DNA of 64,000 nucleotides from Rheinheimera sp. D18 (GTDB lineage: Bacteria > Pseudomonadota > Gammaproteobacteria > Enterobacterales > Alteromonadaceae), in the NCBI RefSeq assembly GCF_004345025.1, contig NZ_CP037745.1:1054001-1118000 (forward strand), written 5' to 3'. The first letter of the stretch is position 1; the number at the start of each line of letters is the position of its first letter. The notes under the pieces were generated by a model. The model saw only the letters and a list, made by a program, of their open reading frames with translations, was not told the origin of the DNA and searched no databases. Below, piece after piece: positions 52,221 to 61,798 of this stretch. The position numbers were made by a program, and so were the translations under genes.

Positions 52221-55200
52221 ATGAAAAACATCGTACTGTTGCTTTTGTTGGTTTGCTTTGTTCGCGCACAGGCAGCTGAGCAACAGTCGGTTTATGATTT
52301 TGATATTAAGCACTGGGGCAGCAGCGAAGGCTTAGCCAGTAATTCTGTGCGCTCAATTAGCCAAGACAGTCAAGGCTATATCTGGTTAGCAACGCAACAT
52401 GGCCTAGATCGTTTTGATGGCACCCAGTTTGAACATTTCACCAAAGAAACCCATCACCAATTAGCCAGCAACGGTACAACACGATTATTTCGCGATAGCT
52501 CGGGCTATATGTGGGTGGGCACTAAGTCTGGTTTGTCAGGTTTTGACCCTATAAGCTTGAAGTTTGATCGCTATCAGGTCTTGTCAGAAGTGTCTTCTAT
52601 TATCGAAGTCCGCCCGGGTGAAATTTGGGTGGCGGCAGATAATTTATTTCGTATCCGAGATGGCAAAGTGAGCAAGGTTGAACAAATACGCGCATCAGTT
52701 AGTCAGCTAGAGTTGGTTAACGAGCATATTTGGGCTAGCAGTGCCGAAAGCCTATTTCGTGTAGATCTTGATGGTAATGTACAAAGTTATTCGCTACCTG
52801 CTGAATTAATGCAAACGCCTATCTACGATCTGTATTGGTCGGAAAACACCTTACACATTGCTGGTGAAGCAGGGTTATACCATATTGATGAGGCCGAGCA
52901 GGTTAAACGCTGCCAGCTGCCAGATCATAATAATACCGCAGTATATAAGTTGCTAAATGACAGCTTAGGTAATACCTGGATCTCAGCTCATCGCAAACTA
53001 TTTCATCGACACCCTAACCAAAGCTGGCAACATATAAATGGCGATGAACTAGGTAGTTACCCGTGGTTTAGCGATATTTTTGAAGATAAAGATAAAAACA
53101 TCTGGTTGAGTAGTTTTAGTGATGGTATCTACCGAGCCTCGGTCGGTCATATCCGCCGTGTGGTGCCTAGCCAGACTGATCCGGTTATTCGCAGCTTAGG
53201 TGTTACGCCAGCTAATACGTTATTGGTTGCCGCCCAGTCAGAATTAGGCGAACTTAATGCTGATGGCAGTTACACTGAACTGCTTAACTCGGCGCAGCTA
53301 GGTGCTATTACCGTGCACGACGTTTATTGGCCTAACGCGCAGCAACTGTGGTTGGCGACAGATCATGGCGTACTGCGTTACCAACGTGGCAAAACTGAAC
53401 TTAGCACGCAGTTTGCTAATTTAACCGGATATACCGTTCGGGTGTTACAACCGGATAATGCTGATGGCTTATGGATTGGCGGTGTGATGGGATTGTTTCA
53501 CTATAATAATAACTCACTACTCCCCTTTGCTTTAAATAATGAGCTTGAATCACGCCATATTACTGCATTACAACAGCAGCAACAAAAAGTGGTGTTTGGT
53601 ACAACACGAGGCCTATATCAATATCAGGCGCAAGCTCTGACTCGGCTTGGTGTCGGCACCGCGCTATACAATAGTTATATATCGGCTGTACTGATTTTGC
53701 CTGACTCAACCATAATTGCGGCTACTTTAGATGACGGTATATTTGTTGCGTTAGCTAACAGCACAAAATGGCTGCAATGGCACACCGCGAATGGCTTACC
53801 CCATAGCCCAGTGGTTAGCTTAGCCTATGATGCCGATAGCGAAATGCTTTGGGTAAGTAGTAATAAAGGTATCTTTCGTTTAAACCTAGCGCAATTACCA
53901 CTACTTGCTAGCCAGACGGTGGAGGCGGATGAAATTCTTGGTCCTTATGATCGACAACTAGGCACAGTGCCAGGTCGCTGCTGTAACGGTGCAGGGCAGG
54001 CCAAGGTTGCACACTGGCAGCAACAGTACTGGTATCCAACCTTAAAAGGCTTAGTGGCTGTGCCAGTGAAGCTAGAGGATAAACCCGAGCACGTTTTACA
54101 GCCGGTGATTAAAGGCGTTCAAGGTTTACGTAACTATATTGTTGAAAGCCAACAAAACAGTTTAGTGCTGGATTTGGATGACCGTAGCTTAAGCGTAAAG
54201 TACTCAGCGTTAGAATACATTAAACCTGCTGCGTTACAGTTTCGTTATCGATTAAAAGGCTTTGAACAGCAATGGCACGACGTTGGTCAGCGGCGCGAAG
54301 GTGTCTATACCAATTTAAGCCCCGGCCGTTTCGTATTTCAAGTGCAAACTCGCTTTGATAATAGCCCATGGCTGCACGCTAAGTCTGCCGAGCTAGAGCT
54401 GGTTATCCCTAAACGGTTTAACGAAACCCTTGTTTATCGGGGTTTATGGCTTATTTTGTTATTATTTTGCCTATACGGTATTTTGTGGCTGTTAAGGCGC
54501 AATACTATTAACCAACAACAACAACTAGAGCGTTTGGTGCGACAACGTACACAAGAGTTAGAAAACAGTAATTTACAACTGAATGAGCTTAATGAACAAC
54601 TAGCCTTGCAAACACATAAAGACAGTTTAACCGGCTTGCGTAATCGCCGATTTATGTTTGAACAGTTACCAAAAGATATTGAGCATTTTCAGCGTAACCG
54701 CGAGTTTATGCAATCGCAGGGCAAATGTATTGCGCTTGTTCACCTTGATTTAGATAACTTTAAACAGGTTAACGATCAATATGGTAATAGTGCTGGTGAC
54801 AGTTGTATTCAGCAGGTCGCCGGTTTACTTATTCGTGAAACACGAGGCTCTGATTACGTCGTGCGATTTGCTGGCGAAGAGTTTATTTTAGTGCTACGAG
54901 ATATTCAAACCAACTTGGTAGCGCAATTTAGTCATCGTTTAAACGAACTAGTGGGTGAAGCCGTATTCAATTTACCTGATGGTAACCGCACCCGGCTAAC
55001 TTGCTCAGTAGGCTACGCTGTTTATCCATTAGAACTATTAGGTGGCCAACTTATTAACTGGGAAATATCGCTACAACTAGCCGAAATAGCGCTATATCAC
55101 GTTAAGCATGCCGGTAAAAATGGCGTTGCCACGCTTAAATTTGATCAACAGGTTGATGCGTTTGAATTTGAAGATTCGTCACACATTGAGGCACAGATAG

Positions 55201-55256
55201 AGCGACTTTTAGCCGCAGGTTTAGCACATTTTGAACTTGAGAATACTCATTTTTAA
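52221..55256 (+). CDS. Membrane diguanylate cyclase with beta-propeller sensor
   Basis: The 1011-residue protein would make cyclic di-GMP in response to an unknown periplasmic signal. It has a signal peptide (1-19) and a large periplasmic region of repeated regulator-propeller units (for example QDSQGYIWLATQHGLDRFDG, FRDSSGYMWVGTKSGLSGFD, FEDKDKNIWLSSF), probably two propellers. A Y_Y_Y domain follows (about 655-735), then one membrane helix (about 738-757), a short coiled coil and a GGDEF domain (about 795-965). The active motif is AGEEF (884-888), a variant found in active cyclases; the inhibitory RxxD is present as RGSD (875-878), five residues upstream. It lies 26 bases after pgpA and could be co-transcribed. 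Confidence 0.92.
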   Translation: MKNIVLLLLLVCFVRAQAAEQQSVYDFDIKHWGSSEGLASNSVRSISQDSQGYIWLATQHGLDRFDGTQFEHFTKETHHQLASNGTTRLFRDSSGYMWVGTKSGLSGFDPISLKFDRYQVLSEVSSIIEVRPGEIWVAADNLFRIRDGKVSKVEQIRASVSQLELVNEHIWASSAESLFRVDLDGNVQSYSLPAELMQTPIYDLYWSENTLHIAGEAGLYHIDEAEQVKRCQLPDHNNTAVYKLLNDSLGNTWISAHRKLFHRHPNQSWQHINGDELGSYPWFSDIFEDKDKNIWLSSFSDGIYRASVGHIRRVVPSQTDPVIRSLGVTPANTLLVAAQSELGELNADGSYTELLNSAQLGAITVHDVYWPNAQQLWLATDHGVLRYQRGKTELSTQFANLTGYTVRVLQPDNADGLWIGGVMGLFHYNNNSLLPFALNNELESRHITALQQQQQKVVFGTTRGLYQYQAQALTRLGVGTALYNSYISAVLILPDSTIIAATLDDGIFVALANSTKWLQWHTANGLPHSPVVSLAYDADSEMLWVSSNKGIFRLNLAQLPLLASQTVEADEILGPYDRQLGTVPGRCCNGAGQAKVAHWQQQYWYPTLKGLVAVPVKLEDKPEHVLQPVIKGVQGLRNYIVESQQNSLVLDLDDRSLSVKYSALEYIKPAALQFRYRLKGFEQQWHDVGQRREGVYTNLSPGRFVFQVQTRFDNSPWLHAKSAELELVIPKRFNETLVYRGLWLILLLFCLYGILWLLRRNTINQQQQLERLVRQRTQELENSNLQLNELNEQLALQTHKDSLTGLRNRRFMFEQLPKDIEHFQRNREFMQSQGKCIALVHLDLDNFKQVNDQYGNSAGDSCIQQVAGLLIRETRGSDYVVRFAGEEFILVLRDIQTNLVAQFSHRLNELVGEAVFNLPDGNRTRLTCSVGYAVYPLELLGGQLINWEISLQLAEIALYHVKHAGKNGVATLKFDQQVDAFEFEDSSHIEAQIERLLAAGLAHFELENTHF

Positions 55257-55286
55257 TCCAGCCTGCATTTTTGCAGGCTGGATTAA
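55253..55286. terminator. Perfect 15-bp hairpin between the cyclase gene and dxs
   Basis: TTAATCCAGCCTGCA (55253-55267) is followed by loop TTTT and its exact complement (55272-55286). The cyclase stop codon lies in the left arm. No T-run follows on either strand, so classical intrinsic termination is uncertain despite the very stable stem. Confidence 0.6.
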
Positions 55287-55310
55287 CAAAACTATTTAGC
55301 CTGAATAATA

Positions 55311-57170
55311 TTATTGCAATGCATTAATACTATTAAGAATACCTTCGGTATTTAGGCCAAGTTCGGCATAAATTTCTTCTTGGCTACCATGTTTAATAAA
55401 CTGGTCAGGTAAACCCAAGTTTATACATTTTACGCTAAGTTGTAATTTTGCAACAAATTCATTCACCGCAGAGCCGGCACCGCCCATAATGGCGTTATCT
55501 TCTACTGTAACAAAGTACGAATGGCTGGCAGCCAGCTCAGTTAATAACGCCTCATCAAGTGGTTTTACAAAGCGCATATCTACTAGTGTGGTGTTTAACT
55601 GCTCTGCAGCCTGTTTGCAGGCGTTTAATAACGGGCCAAACGCGAGTATGGCAATGCGTTCGCCGTTACGTACTAGCCTAGCTTTACCTATTGCCAGTAG
55701 TTGCATGTCGTGCTGTGCAGCAACGCCTGTTGCCGAACCTCGAGGATAGCGCACCGCAGCAGGGCCCTGGTATTGATAACCGCTATATAGCATCTGCCGG
55801 CACTCGTTTTCGTCAGATGGCGCCATAATAACCATATTGGGAATACAGCGCATAAAGCTGAGATCAAAAGAACCTTGATGAGTTGGCCCGTCAGCACCAA
55901 CTACACCTGCGCGGTCAATGGCAAACAGCACATCTAAATTTTGTAGCGCGATATCATGAATTAACTGATCATAGCCGCGCTGTAAAAAGCTGGAGTAAAT
56001 CGCTACTACCGGCTTTAAGCCCTCAATTGCCATACCCGCAGCGAGCGTTACCGCGTGCTGTTCGGCAATAGCTACGTCGAAGTAACGTTTAGGGTAGGTT
56101 TTAGAAAAGCGTACCAGATCAGAACCTTCACGCATGGCCGGCGTAATTGCCTGTAAGCGCTCGTCTTGGGCTGCCATATCGCAAATCCAGCTGCCAAAGA
56201 TATTTGAAAACGTAGGTAACCCGGCCTTTTTCTCTGGTTGTTTGGTATCGTCAGGGTTGAATTTAGATACCGCATGATAACCAATAGGATCCGCTTCTGC
56301 AGGTGCATAGCCTTTACCCTTTTTGGTAACGATATGAAGTAACTGTGGTCCTTTTAAATTGCGCATATTGCGGATGGTATTTACCAAGCCGACCACATCG
56401 TGACCATCAATAGGGCCAATATAGTTAAAACCGAGCTCTTCAAAAAATGTACCTGGTGTCACCATGCCTTTAAAATGTTCTTCAGCGCGGCTTGCTAGCT
56501 CGTGCAGTGGTGGCACGCCACGTAGAATTTTTTTGCCGCCCTCGCGTAAGCTGGTATAAAAGCTACCCGATAAAATTCGCGCAAAATACTGGTTTAGTGC
56601 GCCAACGTTTTCAGAAATAGACATTTCATTATCGTTTAAAATAACCAGCATATCTGGGCGTACTTCACCAGCATGGTTTAGCGCTTCAAACGCCATACCT
56701 GCGGTAATTGCACCATCACCAATTACAGCAACGACTTTACGATTATTACGTGCTTGCTGCGCGGCGATAGCCATACCCAAAGCCGCACTAATTGAGGTGC
56801 TAGAATGCCCCACAGACAAGATGTCATATTCACTTTCTTCACGAAACGGAAAGGGATGTAAACCATCTTTTTGTCGGATAGTGTGCATGCGATCGGCACG
56901 ACCGGTTAAAATTTTGTGCGGGTAAGCCTGATGACCTACGTCCCAGATCACCCGATCAAAAGGCGTGTTATACACATAATGTAATGCTACGGTTAGCTCA
57001 ACCGTGCCTAAACCCGAAGCGAAATGACCGCTACTTTGACTAACACTTTTTAGCAGGTAACTACGCAGCTCATTACTTAGCGCCGGCAGTTTTTCTTGCG
57101 GTAGCTGTCGTAATTGCTCGGGTAAATTAGCCTTGGCTAACAACGGGTAATCGTGAAGATCTAACGCCAT
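55311..57170 (-). CDS. dxs: 1-deoxy-D-xylulose-5-phosphate synthase
   Basis: Dxs condenses pyruvate and glyceraldehyde 3-phosphate, the first step of the non-mevalonate isoprenoid pathway (and a precursor for thiamine and pyridoxal). The 619-residue thiamine diphosphate enzyme has [13 protein letters not shown], the cofactor motif [18 protein letters not shown], the [15 protein letters not shown] segment and the C-terminal transketolase domain. Length matches E. coli (620). It follows ispA by 14 bases in the unit xseB-ispA-dxs. Confidence 0.97.
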   Translation of the reverse strand: MALDLHDYPLLAKANLPEQLRQLPQEKLPALSNELRSYLLKSVSQSSGHFASGLGTVELTVALHYVYNTPFDRVIWDVGHQAYPHKILTGRADRMHTIRQKDGLHPFPFREESEYDILSVGHSSTSISAALGMAIAAQQARNNRKVVAVIGDGAITAGMAFEALNHAGEVRPDMLVILNDNEMSISENVGALNQYFARILSGSFYTSLREGGKKILRGVPPLHELASRAEEHFKGMVTPGTFFEELGFNYIGPIDGHDVVGLVNTIRNMRNLKGPQLLHIVTKKGKGYAPAEADPIGYHAVSKFNPDDTKQPEKKAGLPTFSNIFGSWICDMAAQDERLQAITPAMREGSDLVRFSKTYPKRYFDVAIAEQHAVTLAAGMAIEGLKPVVAIYSSFLQRGYDQLIHDIALQNLDVLFAIDRAGVVGADGPTHQGSFDLSFMRCIPNMVIMAPSDENECRQMLYSGYQYQGPAAVRYPRGSATGVAAQHDMQLLAIGKARLVRNGERIAILAFGPLLNACKQAAEQLNTTLVDMRFVKPLDEALLTELAASHSYFVTVEDNAIMGGAGSAVNEFVAKLQLSVKCINLGLPDQFIKHGSQEEIYAELGLNTEGILNSINALQ

Positions 57171-57184
57171 AATTCTTGCCTGTA

Positions 57185-58096
57185 TTAAAATCTGCGTTCG
57201 ATAATATACTGCGCGAAAGCGCGTAACTCATCAGTATTATACGGTAAGCTATCTAAAGCACTCAGCGCATCTACATATAATTGCTGTGCTTTAGCTTTAG
57301 CATTATCCAGCCCCAACAGAGCAGGATAAGTTGATTTGTTTGCCTTGGTGTCTGAGCCTTGCGGCTTGCCAAGAATGACGGTATCACTTTCTATATCGAG
57401 AATATCATCCCGCACCTGAAATGCTAGCCCTAATGCACTAGCAAAGCGCAGTAAGGCGTCTAAATCGGCTTGCTTAGGGTTTGGGCTACATAGCCAAGCC
57501 AACTGCACCGCACATTCTATTAATGCACCGGTTTTTAACTGATGCATGCGTTCTAACTGCGCCACGCTGGTGCTGTGATTAGTTTGCGCTAAATCTATTG
57601 CTTGGCCGCCACACATACCATTGTAACCTGATGCTGAAGCAAAGCATCGCACCATGTTTAGCACAGCAGAGGGGCTTACCTGCTGATAAGTATGGCTGCT
57701 TAGTACTTCAAATGCGAGGGCTTGCAAAGCATCGCCGGCTAAAATTGCCGTGGCGTCATCAAAGGCTTTATGACAAGTAGGTTTACCTCTGCGTAAATCG
57801 TCGTTATCCATAGCAGGTAAATCATCATGGATAAGCGAATAGCTATGCAGCGCTTCAAGTGCTGCAGCAGGGCCGTCTAAGTCAGACAATTGCGCGCCAA
57901 GCATAGTACCACAGCTGTATACTAAAAATGGCCTAACCCGTTTACCGCCAAGCAACAAGCTGTAAGACATAGCCTCAAGTAAGCGTGCGTCGGTTGTCGT
58001 TCGCTGTGCTAACAGCTGGTGAAGATGTTGCTCTACGCGCTGTTGATAAACAGGAATATTAGCTGGATGCACACTAGTTTCCTTGTTCAGGTTCAA
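57185..58096 (-). CDS. ispA: Farnesyl diphosphate synthase
   Basis: IspA joins isopentenyl diphosphate units to make farnesyl diphosphate for quinones and undecaprenyl phosphate. The 303-residue protein has both aspartate-rich motifs: [10 protein letters not shown] with the following RRGKPTCHK, and DDILDIESD, together with [11 protein letters not shown] and the QAIDL segment. Its N-terminus overlaps xseB by 23 bases. All residues for activity are in place. Confidence 0.96.
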   Translation of the reverse strand: MNLNKETSVHPANIPVYQQRVEQHLHQLLAQRTTTDARLLEAMSYSLLLGGKRVRPFLVYSCGTMLGAQLSDLDGPAAALEALHSYSLIHDDLPAMDNDDLRRGKPTCHKAFDDATAILAGDALQALAFEVLSSHTYQQVSPSAVLNMVRCFASASGYNGMCGGQAIDLAQTNHSTSVAQLERMHQLKTGALIECAVQLAWLCSPNPKQADLDALLRFASALGLAFQVRDDILDIESDTVILGKPQGSDTKANKSTYPALLGLDNAKAKAQQLYVDALSALDSLPYNTDELRAFAQYIIERRF

Positions 58097-58319
58097 AGGG
58101 TAACAAGCTTTCCTGTTGCTGTTGTTGCATTAAAATTTGTACCTTTTGTTCAGCCGTCTGTAATAATTGTTGGCTGTGGCGCGCAAGGGTAATACCCCGC
58201 TCAAACTGGGCTAACGATTGGTCTAAAGACAGTTCGCCTTGTTCAAGTTGTTGTACTATTTGTTCCAGCTCAGCCAAGGTTTGCTCAAACTGGCTTAAGT
58301 CAGCCTTTTTTTTACTCAT
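58074..58319 (-). CDS. xseB: Exonuclease VII small subunit
   Basis: The 81-residue helical protein binds several-fold to XseA to form the single-strand-specific exonuclease VII. It has the family core [19 protein letters not shown] and [18 protein letters not shown], with a Q-rich C-terminus. It is the first gene of xseB-ispA-dxs, overlapping ispA by 23 bases, an arrangement kept in E. coli. Confidence 0.95.
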   Translation of the reverse strand: MSKKKADLSQFEQTLAELEQIVQQLEQGELSLDQSLAQFERGITLARHSQQLLQTAEQKVQILMQQQQQESLLPFEPEQGN

Positions 58320-58422
58320 ATCACCCTCACAAAAGTGTGCGCAAAGTTACCTTAGCAGGCTATTATGGTCAATCAGAAAGCATAAGTGAAAGGCTAAATA
58401 GATAATTTAATGTAATTTATAC

Positions 58423-58449
58423 TCAATCATTGTGTCTTGCTGTCGATAA
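58423..58449 (+). promoter_or_regulatory. Candidate sigma-28 (FliA) promoter of pomAB
   Basis: TCAA (58423-58426), 15 bases, then GTCGATAA (58442-58449), compared with the FliA consensus TAAA-N15-GCCGATAA: three of four and seven of eight. It lies 68 bases before pomA. Flagellar stator genes are common FliA targets. Confidence 0.42.
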
Positions 58450-58517
58450 ACAGCTATCGTCTAAGATAAACTCGTACAGATGACCGTTTTGGCAGTGCTT
58501 TAGTTAAGGAGATAAGA

Positions 58518-59282
58518 GTGGATATAGCTACTCTGGTTGGATTGTTGGGCGCAATTGGTTTTATCATCATGGCGATGATATTAGGAAGTAGTGGCAACGT
58601 CGGTATGTTTATGGATACCGTGTCAGTGCTTATCGTATTTGGTGGCTCAATCTTTGTGGTTATTTCCAAATTTACGCTAACGCAGTTTTTTGCTTCAGGT
58701 AAAGCCGCGGCTAAAGCCTTTGTGTTTAAGATTGAAGCGCCAGAAGAGCTGATCGAAAAAGCGGTACAACTGGCTGATTCCGCGCGTAAAGGGGGGTTTT
58801 TAGCCTTAGAAGAAGCTGAAATTCCTAATGGCTTTATGCAAAAAGGCATTAACATGCTGGTTGACGGACACGATGCTGATGTGGTGCGGGCTACCTTATT
58901 AAAAGATATTAATCTTACCGAAAAACGTCACGAAGTGGCTATTGCCTTGTTTAAAAGTTTAGGTGATATCGCACCAGCGATGGGGATGATCGGCACATTA
59001 ATCGGCTTAGTTGCCATGTTATCTAATATGGACGATCCTAAAGCAATCGGCCCAGCAATGGCGGTAGCCTTATTAACAACGTTGTATGGTGCTTTTATTG
59101 CAAACGTTGTTGCTATACCTATAGCGGATAAGTTGTCTATTCGTAATCAGCAAGAAAAGCAGAATAACCAGTTAATTCTAGATGCTATTTTAGGCATACA
59201 AGACGGGCAAAACCCGAAAGTGATTGAAGGTATACTGCGCAACTATTTAGCACAAAGTAAACGTGAACCAGCGGCGGAGTAA
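58518..59282 (+). CDS. pomA: Sodium-driven flagellar stator protein PomA
   Basis: PomA and PomB form the stator ion channel that powers flagellar rotation. The 254-residue protein starts at a GTG with AAGGAGAT upstream, and has four membrane segments (about 4-24, 33-52, 150-172 and 182-202). The cytoplasmic loop holds the conserved charged residues for rotor contact (near MLVDGHDADVVRATLLKDI and EKRHEVAIALFKSLGDIAPAMGM in parts). The closest relatives are the Vibrio sodium-type stators. pomB follows after 3 bases. Confidence 0.94.
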   Translation: MDIATLVGLLGAIGFIIMAMILGSSGNVGMFMDTVSVLIVFGGSIFVVISKFTLTQFFASGKAAAKAFVFKIEAPEELIEKAVQLADSARKGGFLALEEAEIPNGFMQKGINMLVDGHDADVVRATLLKDINLTEKRHEVAIALFKSLGDIAPAMGMIGTLIGLVAMLSNMDDPKAIGPAMAVALLTTLYGAFIANVVAIPIADKLSIRNQQEKQNNQLILDAILGIQDGQNPKVIEGILRNYLAQSKREPAAE

Positions 59283-59285
59283 GTT

Positions 59286-60239
59286 ATGAGTGATGATGCC
59301 GAAGACTGTAAATGCCCACCGCCAGGCTTGCCGGCCTACATGGGTACATTCGCTGATTTAATGGCATTGCTGATGTGCTTCTTTGTGCTATTGCTGGCGT
59401 TTTCAGAAATGGACGTAATGAAGTTTAAGCAAATTGCCGGTTCAATGAAATTTGCTTTTGGTGTGCAAAATAAAATTGAAGTAGAAGATATACCCAAGGG
59501 TACCAGCGTTATTGCGATGGAGTTTCGCCCCGGTAGGCCCGATCCGACACCCATCGAAACCTTGCAGCAACAAACTATAGAAATTACGCAGCAGGTTATT
59601 GAGTTTCAAGCCGGTGAAGAGGACTCGGCCGGTGGCAGACAAGAGCAACGAGAAGATTTAAGCGGCGGTAAATCGGTAAGTAATGCCGAAGAAATTATGG
59701 ATGGCGAATCCTCAGCCGCTGAAGCACAGTCAGAAGCCTTGCAAGAGCAAACTAATGAAATGGTGAAAAAACTCGCCGAGCAGCTAGAAAAACAGATTAT
59801 TGATGGCGCTATCGAGCTTGAATCACTAGGTCAGCAAATTATTATTCGTATTCGTGAGAACGGTTCATTTCCGTCAGGCTCGTCATTTTTACAGCCAAGG
59901 TTTAAGCCAATAGTGCAGCGTATTGGTAGTTTGTTAAATGATGTTCCTGGTGAAATTACCGTTACTGGGCATACTGACAATATTCAAGTATCTGACGAGC
60001 TACATACCAATAACTGGGACTTATCAGCAAAACGTGCGGTGTCAGTGGCGTCCGAAATGATGAAGGCTGATGGCTTTGATAAAACCCGTTTAGTGGTGGT
60101 GGGTCATGCTGATACTAAGCCTTTAGTGCCAAATGATGATGAACTCGGTCGGCGGCGTAACCGCAGGGTAGAAATATCTATTATGCAGGGCAAAGCCAAA
60201 GAGTCAGATCCCATTAGCTTAGAGCCAGGCACGCCTTAG
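59286..60239 (+). CDS. pomB: Sodium-driven flagellar stator protein PomB
   Basis: The 317-residue protein has a short cytoplasmic start (SDDAEDCKCPPPGLP), one membrane helix (about 21-42) with the ion-binding aspartate D24 in MGTFADLMALLMCFF, the plug region, and a C-terminal OmpA-like peptidoglycan-binding domain (about 190-300) with VTGHTDNIQVS, WDLSAKRAVSVAS and RRRNRRVEI. The PPPGLPxxMGTFADLMxLLMC pattern and position D24 agree with Vibrio PomB, which points to sodium rather than proton drive. It is coupled to pomA. Confidence 0.95.
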   Translation: MSDDAEDCKCPPPGLPAYMGTFADLMALLMCFFVLLLAFSEMDVMKFKQIAGSMKFAFGVQNKIEVEDIPKGTSVIAMEFRPGRPDPTPIETLQQQTIEITQQVIEFQAGEEDSAGGRQEQREDLSGGKSVSNAEEIMDGESSAAEAQSEALQEQTNEMVKKLAEQLEKQIIDGAIELESLGQQIIIRIRENGSFPSGSSFLQPRFKPIVQRIGSLLNDVPGEITVTGHTDNIQVSDELHTNNWDLSAKRAVSVASEMMKADGFDKTRLVVVGHADTKPLVPNDDELGRRRNRRVEISIMQGKAKESDPISLEPGTP

Positions 60240-60294
60240 TGGCTCACTATTTATCAATAGGTAGCGCAGATTAGGTCTTTAAATAGAGATCAGC

Positions 60295-60300
60295 TATAAT
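60295..60300 (+). promoter_or_regulatory. -10 element before thiI
   Basis: A perfect TATAAT lies 41 bases before thiI. The best -35 candidate is TTAGGT at 60271-60276 (18-base spacer), a weak match, so only the -10 is asserted. Confidence 0.5.
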
Positions 60301-60340
60301 TTGCGCCACTTTTTTTCTGCTGATAATGTGTTGCTGTTAG

Positions 60341-61798
60341 ATGATAGAATTTATAATCAAATTACATCCGGAAATTGCGATAAAAAGCAAATCGGTGCGC
60401 AAACGCCAAACCCTGCTACTAGAGCGCAATATTCGCACTATTTTATTGCGTGTTAATGATAATACTGAAGTAAAAAATAACTTCGACCACTTAACTGTTC
60501 GCTGCCCTAGCGACGATGCAGCGCTTAAACAACAGCTAATTGACCGCTTAAGCTGTATTCCAGGCATAGTGCATTTTTCTGAGATGCAATCCAGTAGCTT
60601 TAACTCGCTGCATGATATTTATCAACAGGTTGCAGAAGTTTATGCTGATCAGCTGCACGATAAAACGTTCTGTGTACGCATACGTCGTGAAGGTAGCCAT
60701 GAGTTTTCGTCTTTAGAGGCAGAGCGCTATGTCGGTGGTGGCTTAAACCAGTTGGTTAGCTCAGCGCGCGTAAAATTAAGTAAACCTGATGTCACCGTTG
60801 CATTAGAGATCAGAAAAGATCGGCTAATTATGGTGCGTAAGCAACATCAGGGAATGGGCGGCTTCCCGCTACCATCTCAGTCTGACGTACTGTCACTTAT
60901 TTCTGGTGGTTACGACTCTGCTGTTGCCAGCTATTTGATGATCCGCAAAGGTTTGCGTACCCATTATTTGTTTTTTAATCTTGGTGGTGCCGCGCATGAG
61001 GCCGGTGTGCGTGAAATGGCACATTTAATTTGGCAAAAATACAGCCTGTCACATAAAGTGAAATTTGTTAGCGTAAATTTTGCGCCGGTGGTAGAACAAA
61101 TTTTAGAGAATATTGATAGCGGCTTAATGGGAGTGGTGCTTAAACGGATGATGATGCGTGCTGCCAGCGGTGTGGCTGAAAGTTTAGGTATTAAAGCCAT
61201 TGTTACTGGCGAAAGTATTGGCCAAGTATCTAGCCAAACCATTACTAATTTAAGTGTAATTGATCGTGTTACTGAAACCTTAATTCTGCGCCCGTTGATC
61301 TATCATGATAAGCAAGAAATCATTGATATGGCGCGTAAAATAGGTGCTGAAGATATCGCAAAAAGTATGCCTGAATATTGTGGCGTAATTTCAAAAAAAC
61401 CGACAGTAAATGCGGTATTAGCAGAAGTATTGGCTACAGAACAAAACTTTGATTTTTCGGTGTTAGATCAGGTAGTACAAACTGCCAAAGTGCTAGATAT
61501 TCGCACCATAGATTATCAGGCTGATCAGCAAGCGCATGTGGTTTCTGAACTCGCCGAACTGCCAGCAGACGCTATTGTGCTTGATATTCGTAGCCCTGAA
61601 GAAACTGACACGAAGCCCTTTAGGCTTGCTAGCCATAAGGTAGAGCAGCTACCGTTTTTCCGTTTAGCATCGCAGTTTGTTAATCTTGATCAGAGCAAGC
61701 AATATTATTGTTACTGTGAGCACGGCGTAATGAGCCGTTTGCAAGCGTTAGTGTTGCAAGAGCAAGGCTTTACTAACGTAGCGGTATATCGGCCGTAA
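60341..61798 (+). CDS. thiI: tRNA sulfurtransferase ThiI
   Basis: ThiI makes 4-thiouridine at position 8 of tRNA and takes part in thiazole synthesis for thiamine. The 485-residue protein has an N-terminal ferredoxin-like plus THUMP domain (about 1-165), the PP-loop SGGYDSAVAS (about 188-197), and a C-terminal rhodanese domain (about 405-485) with the persulfide cysteine in YCYCEHGVMSR. So it is the two-function form, like E. coli (482). Its 3' end overlaps the converging panE by 26 bases. Confidence 0.96.
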   Translation: MIEFIIKLHPEIAIKSKSVRKRQTLLLERNIRTILLRVNDNTEVKNNFDHLTVRCPSDDAALKQQLIDRLSCIPGIVHFSEMQSSSFNSLHDIYQQVAEVYADQLHDKTFCVRIRREGSHEFSSLEAERYVGGGLNQLVSSARVKLSKPDVTVALEIRKDRLIMVRKQHQGMGGFPLPSQSDVLSLISGGYDSAVASYLMIRKGLRTHYLFFNLGGAAHEAGVREMAHLIWQKYSLSHKVKFVSVNFAPVVEQILENIDSGLMGVVLKRMMMRAASGVAESLGIKAIVTGESIGQVSSQTITNLSVIDRVTETLILRPLIYHDKQEIIDMARKIGAEDIAKSMPEYCGVISKKPTVNAVLAEVLATEQNFDFSVLDQVVQTAKVLDIRTIDYQADQQAHVVSELAELPADAIVLDIRSPEETDTKPFRLASHKVEQLPFFRLASQFVNLDQSKQYYCYCEHGVMSRLQALVLQEQGFTNVAVYRP

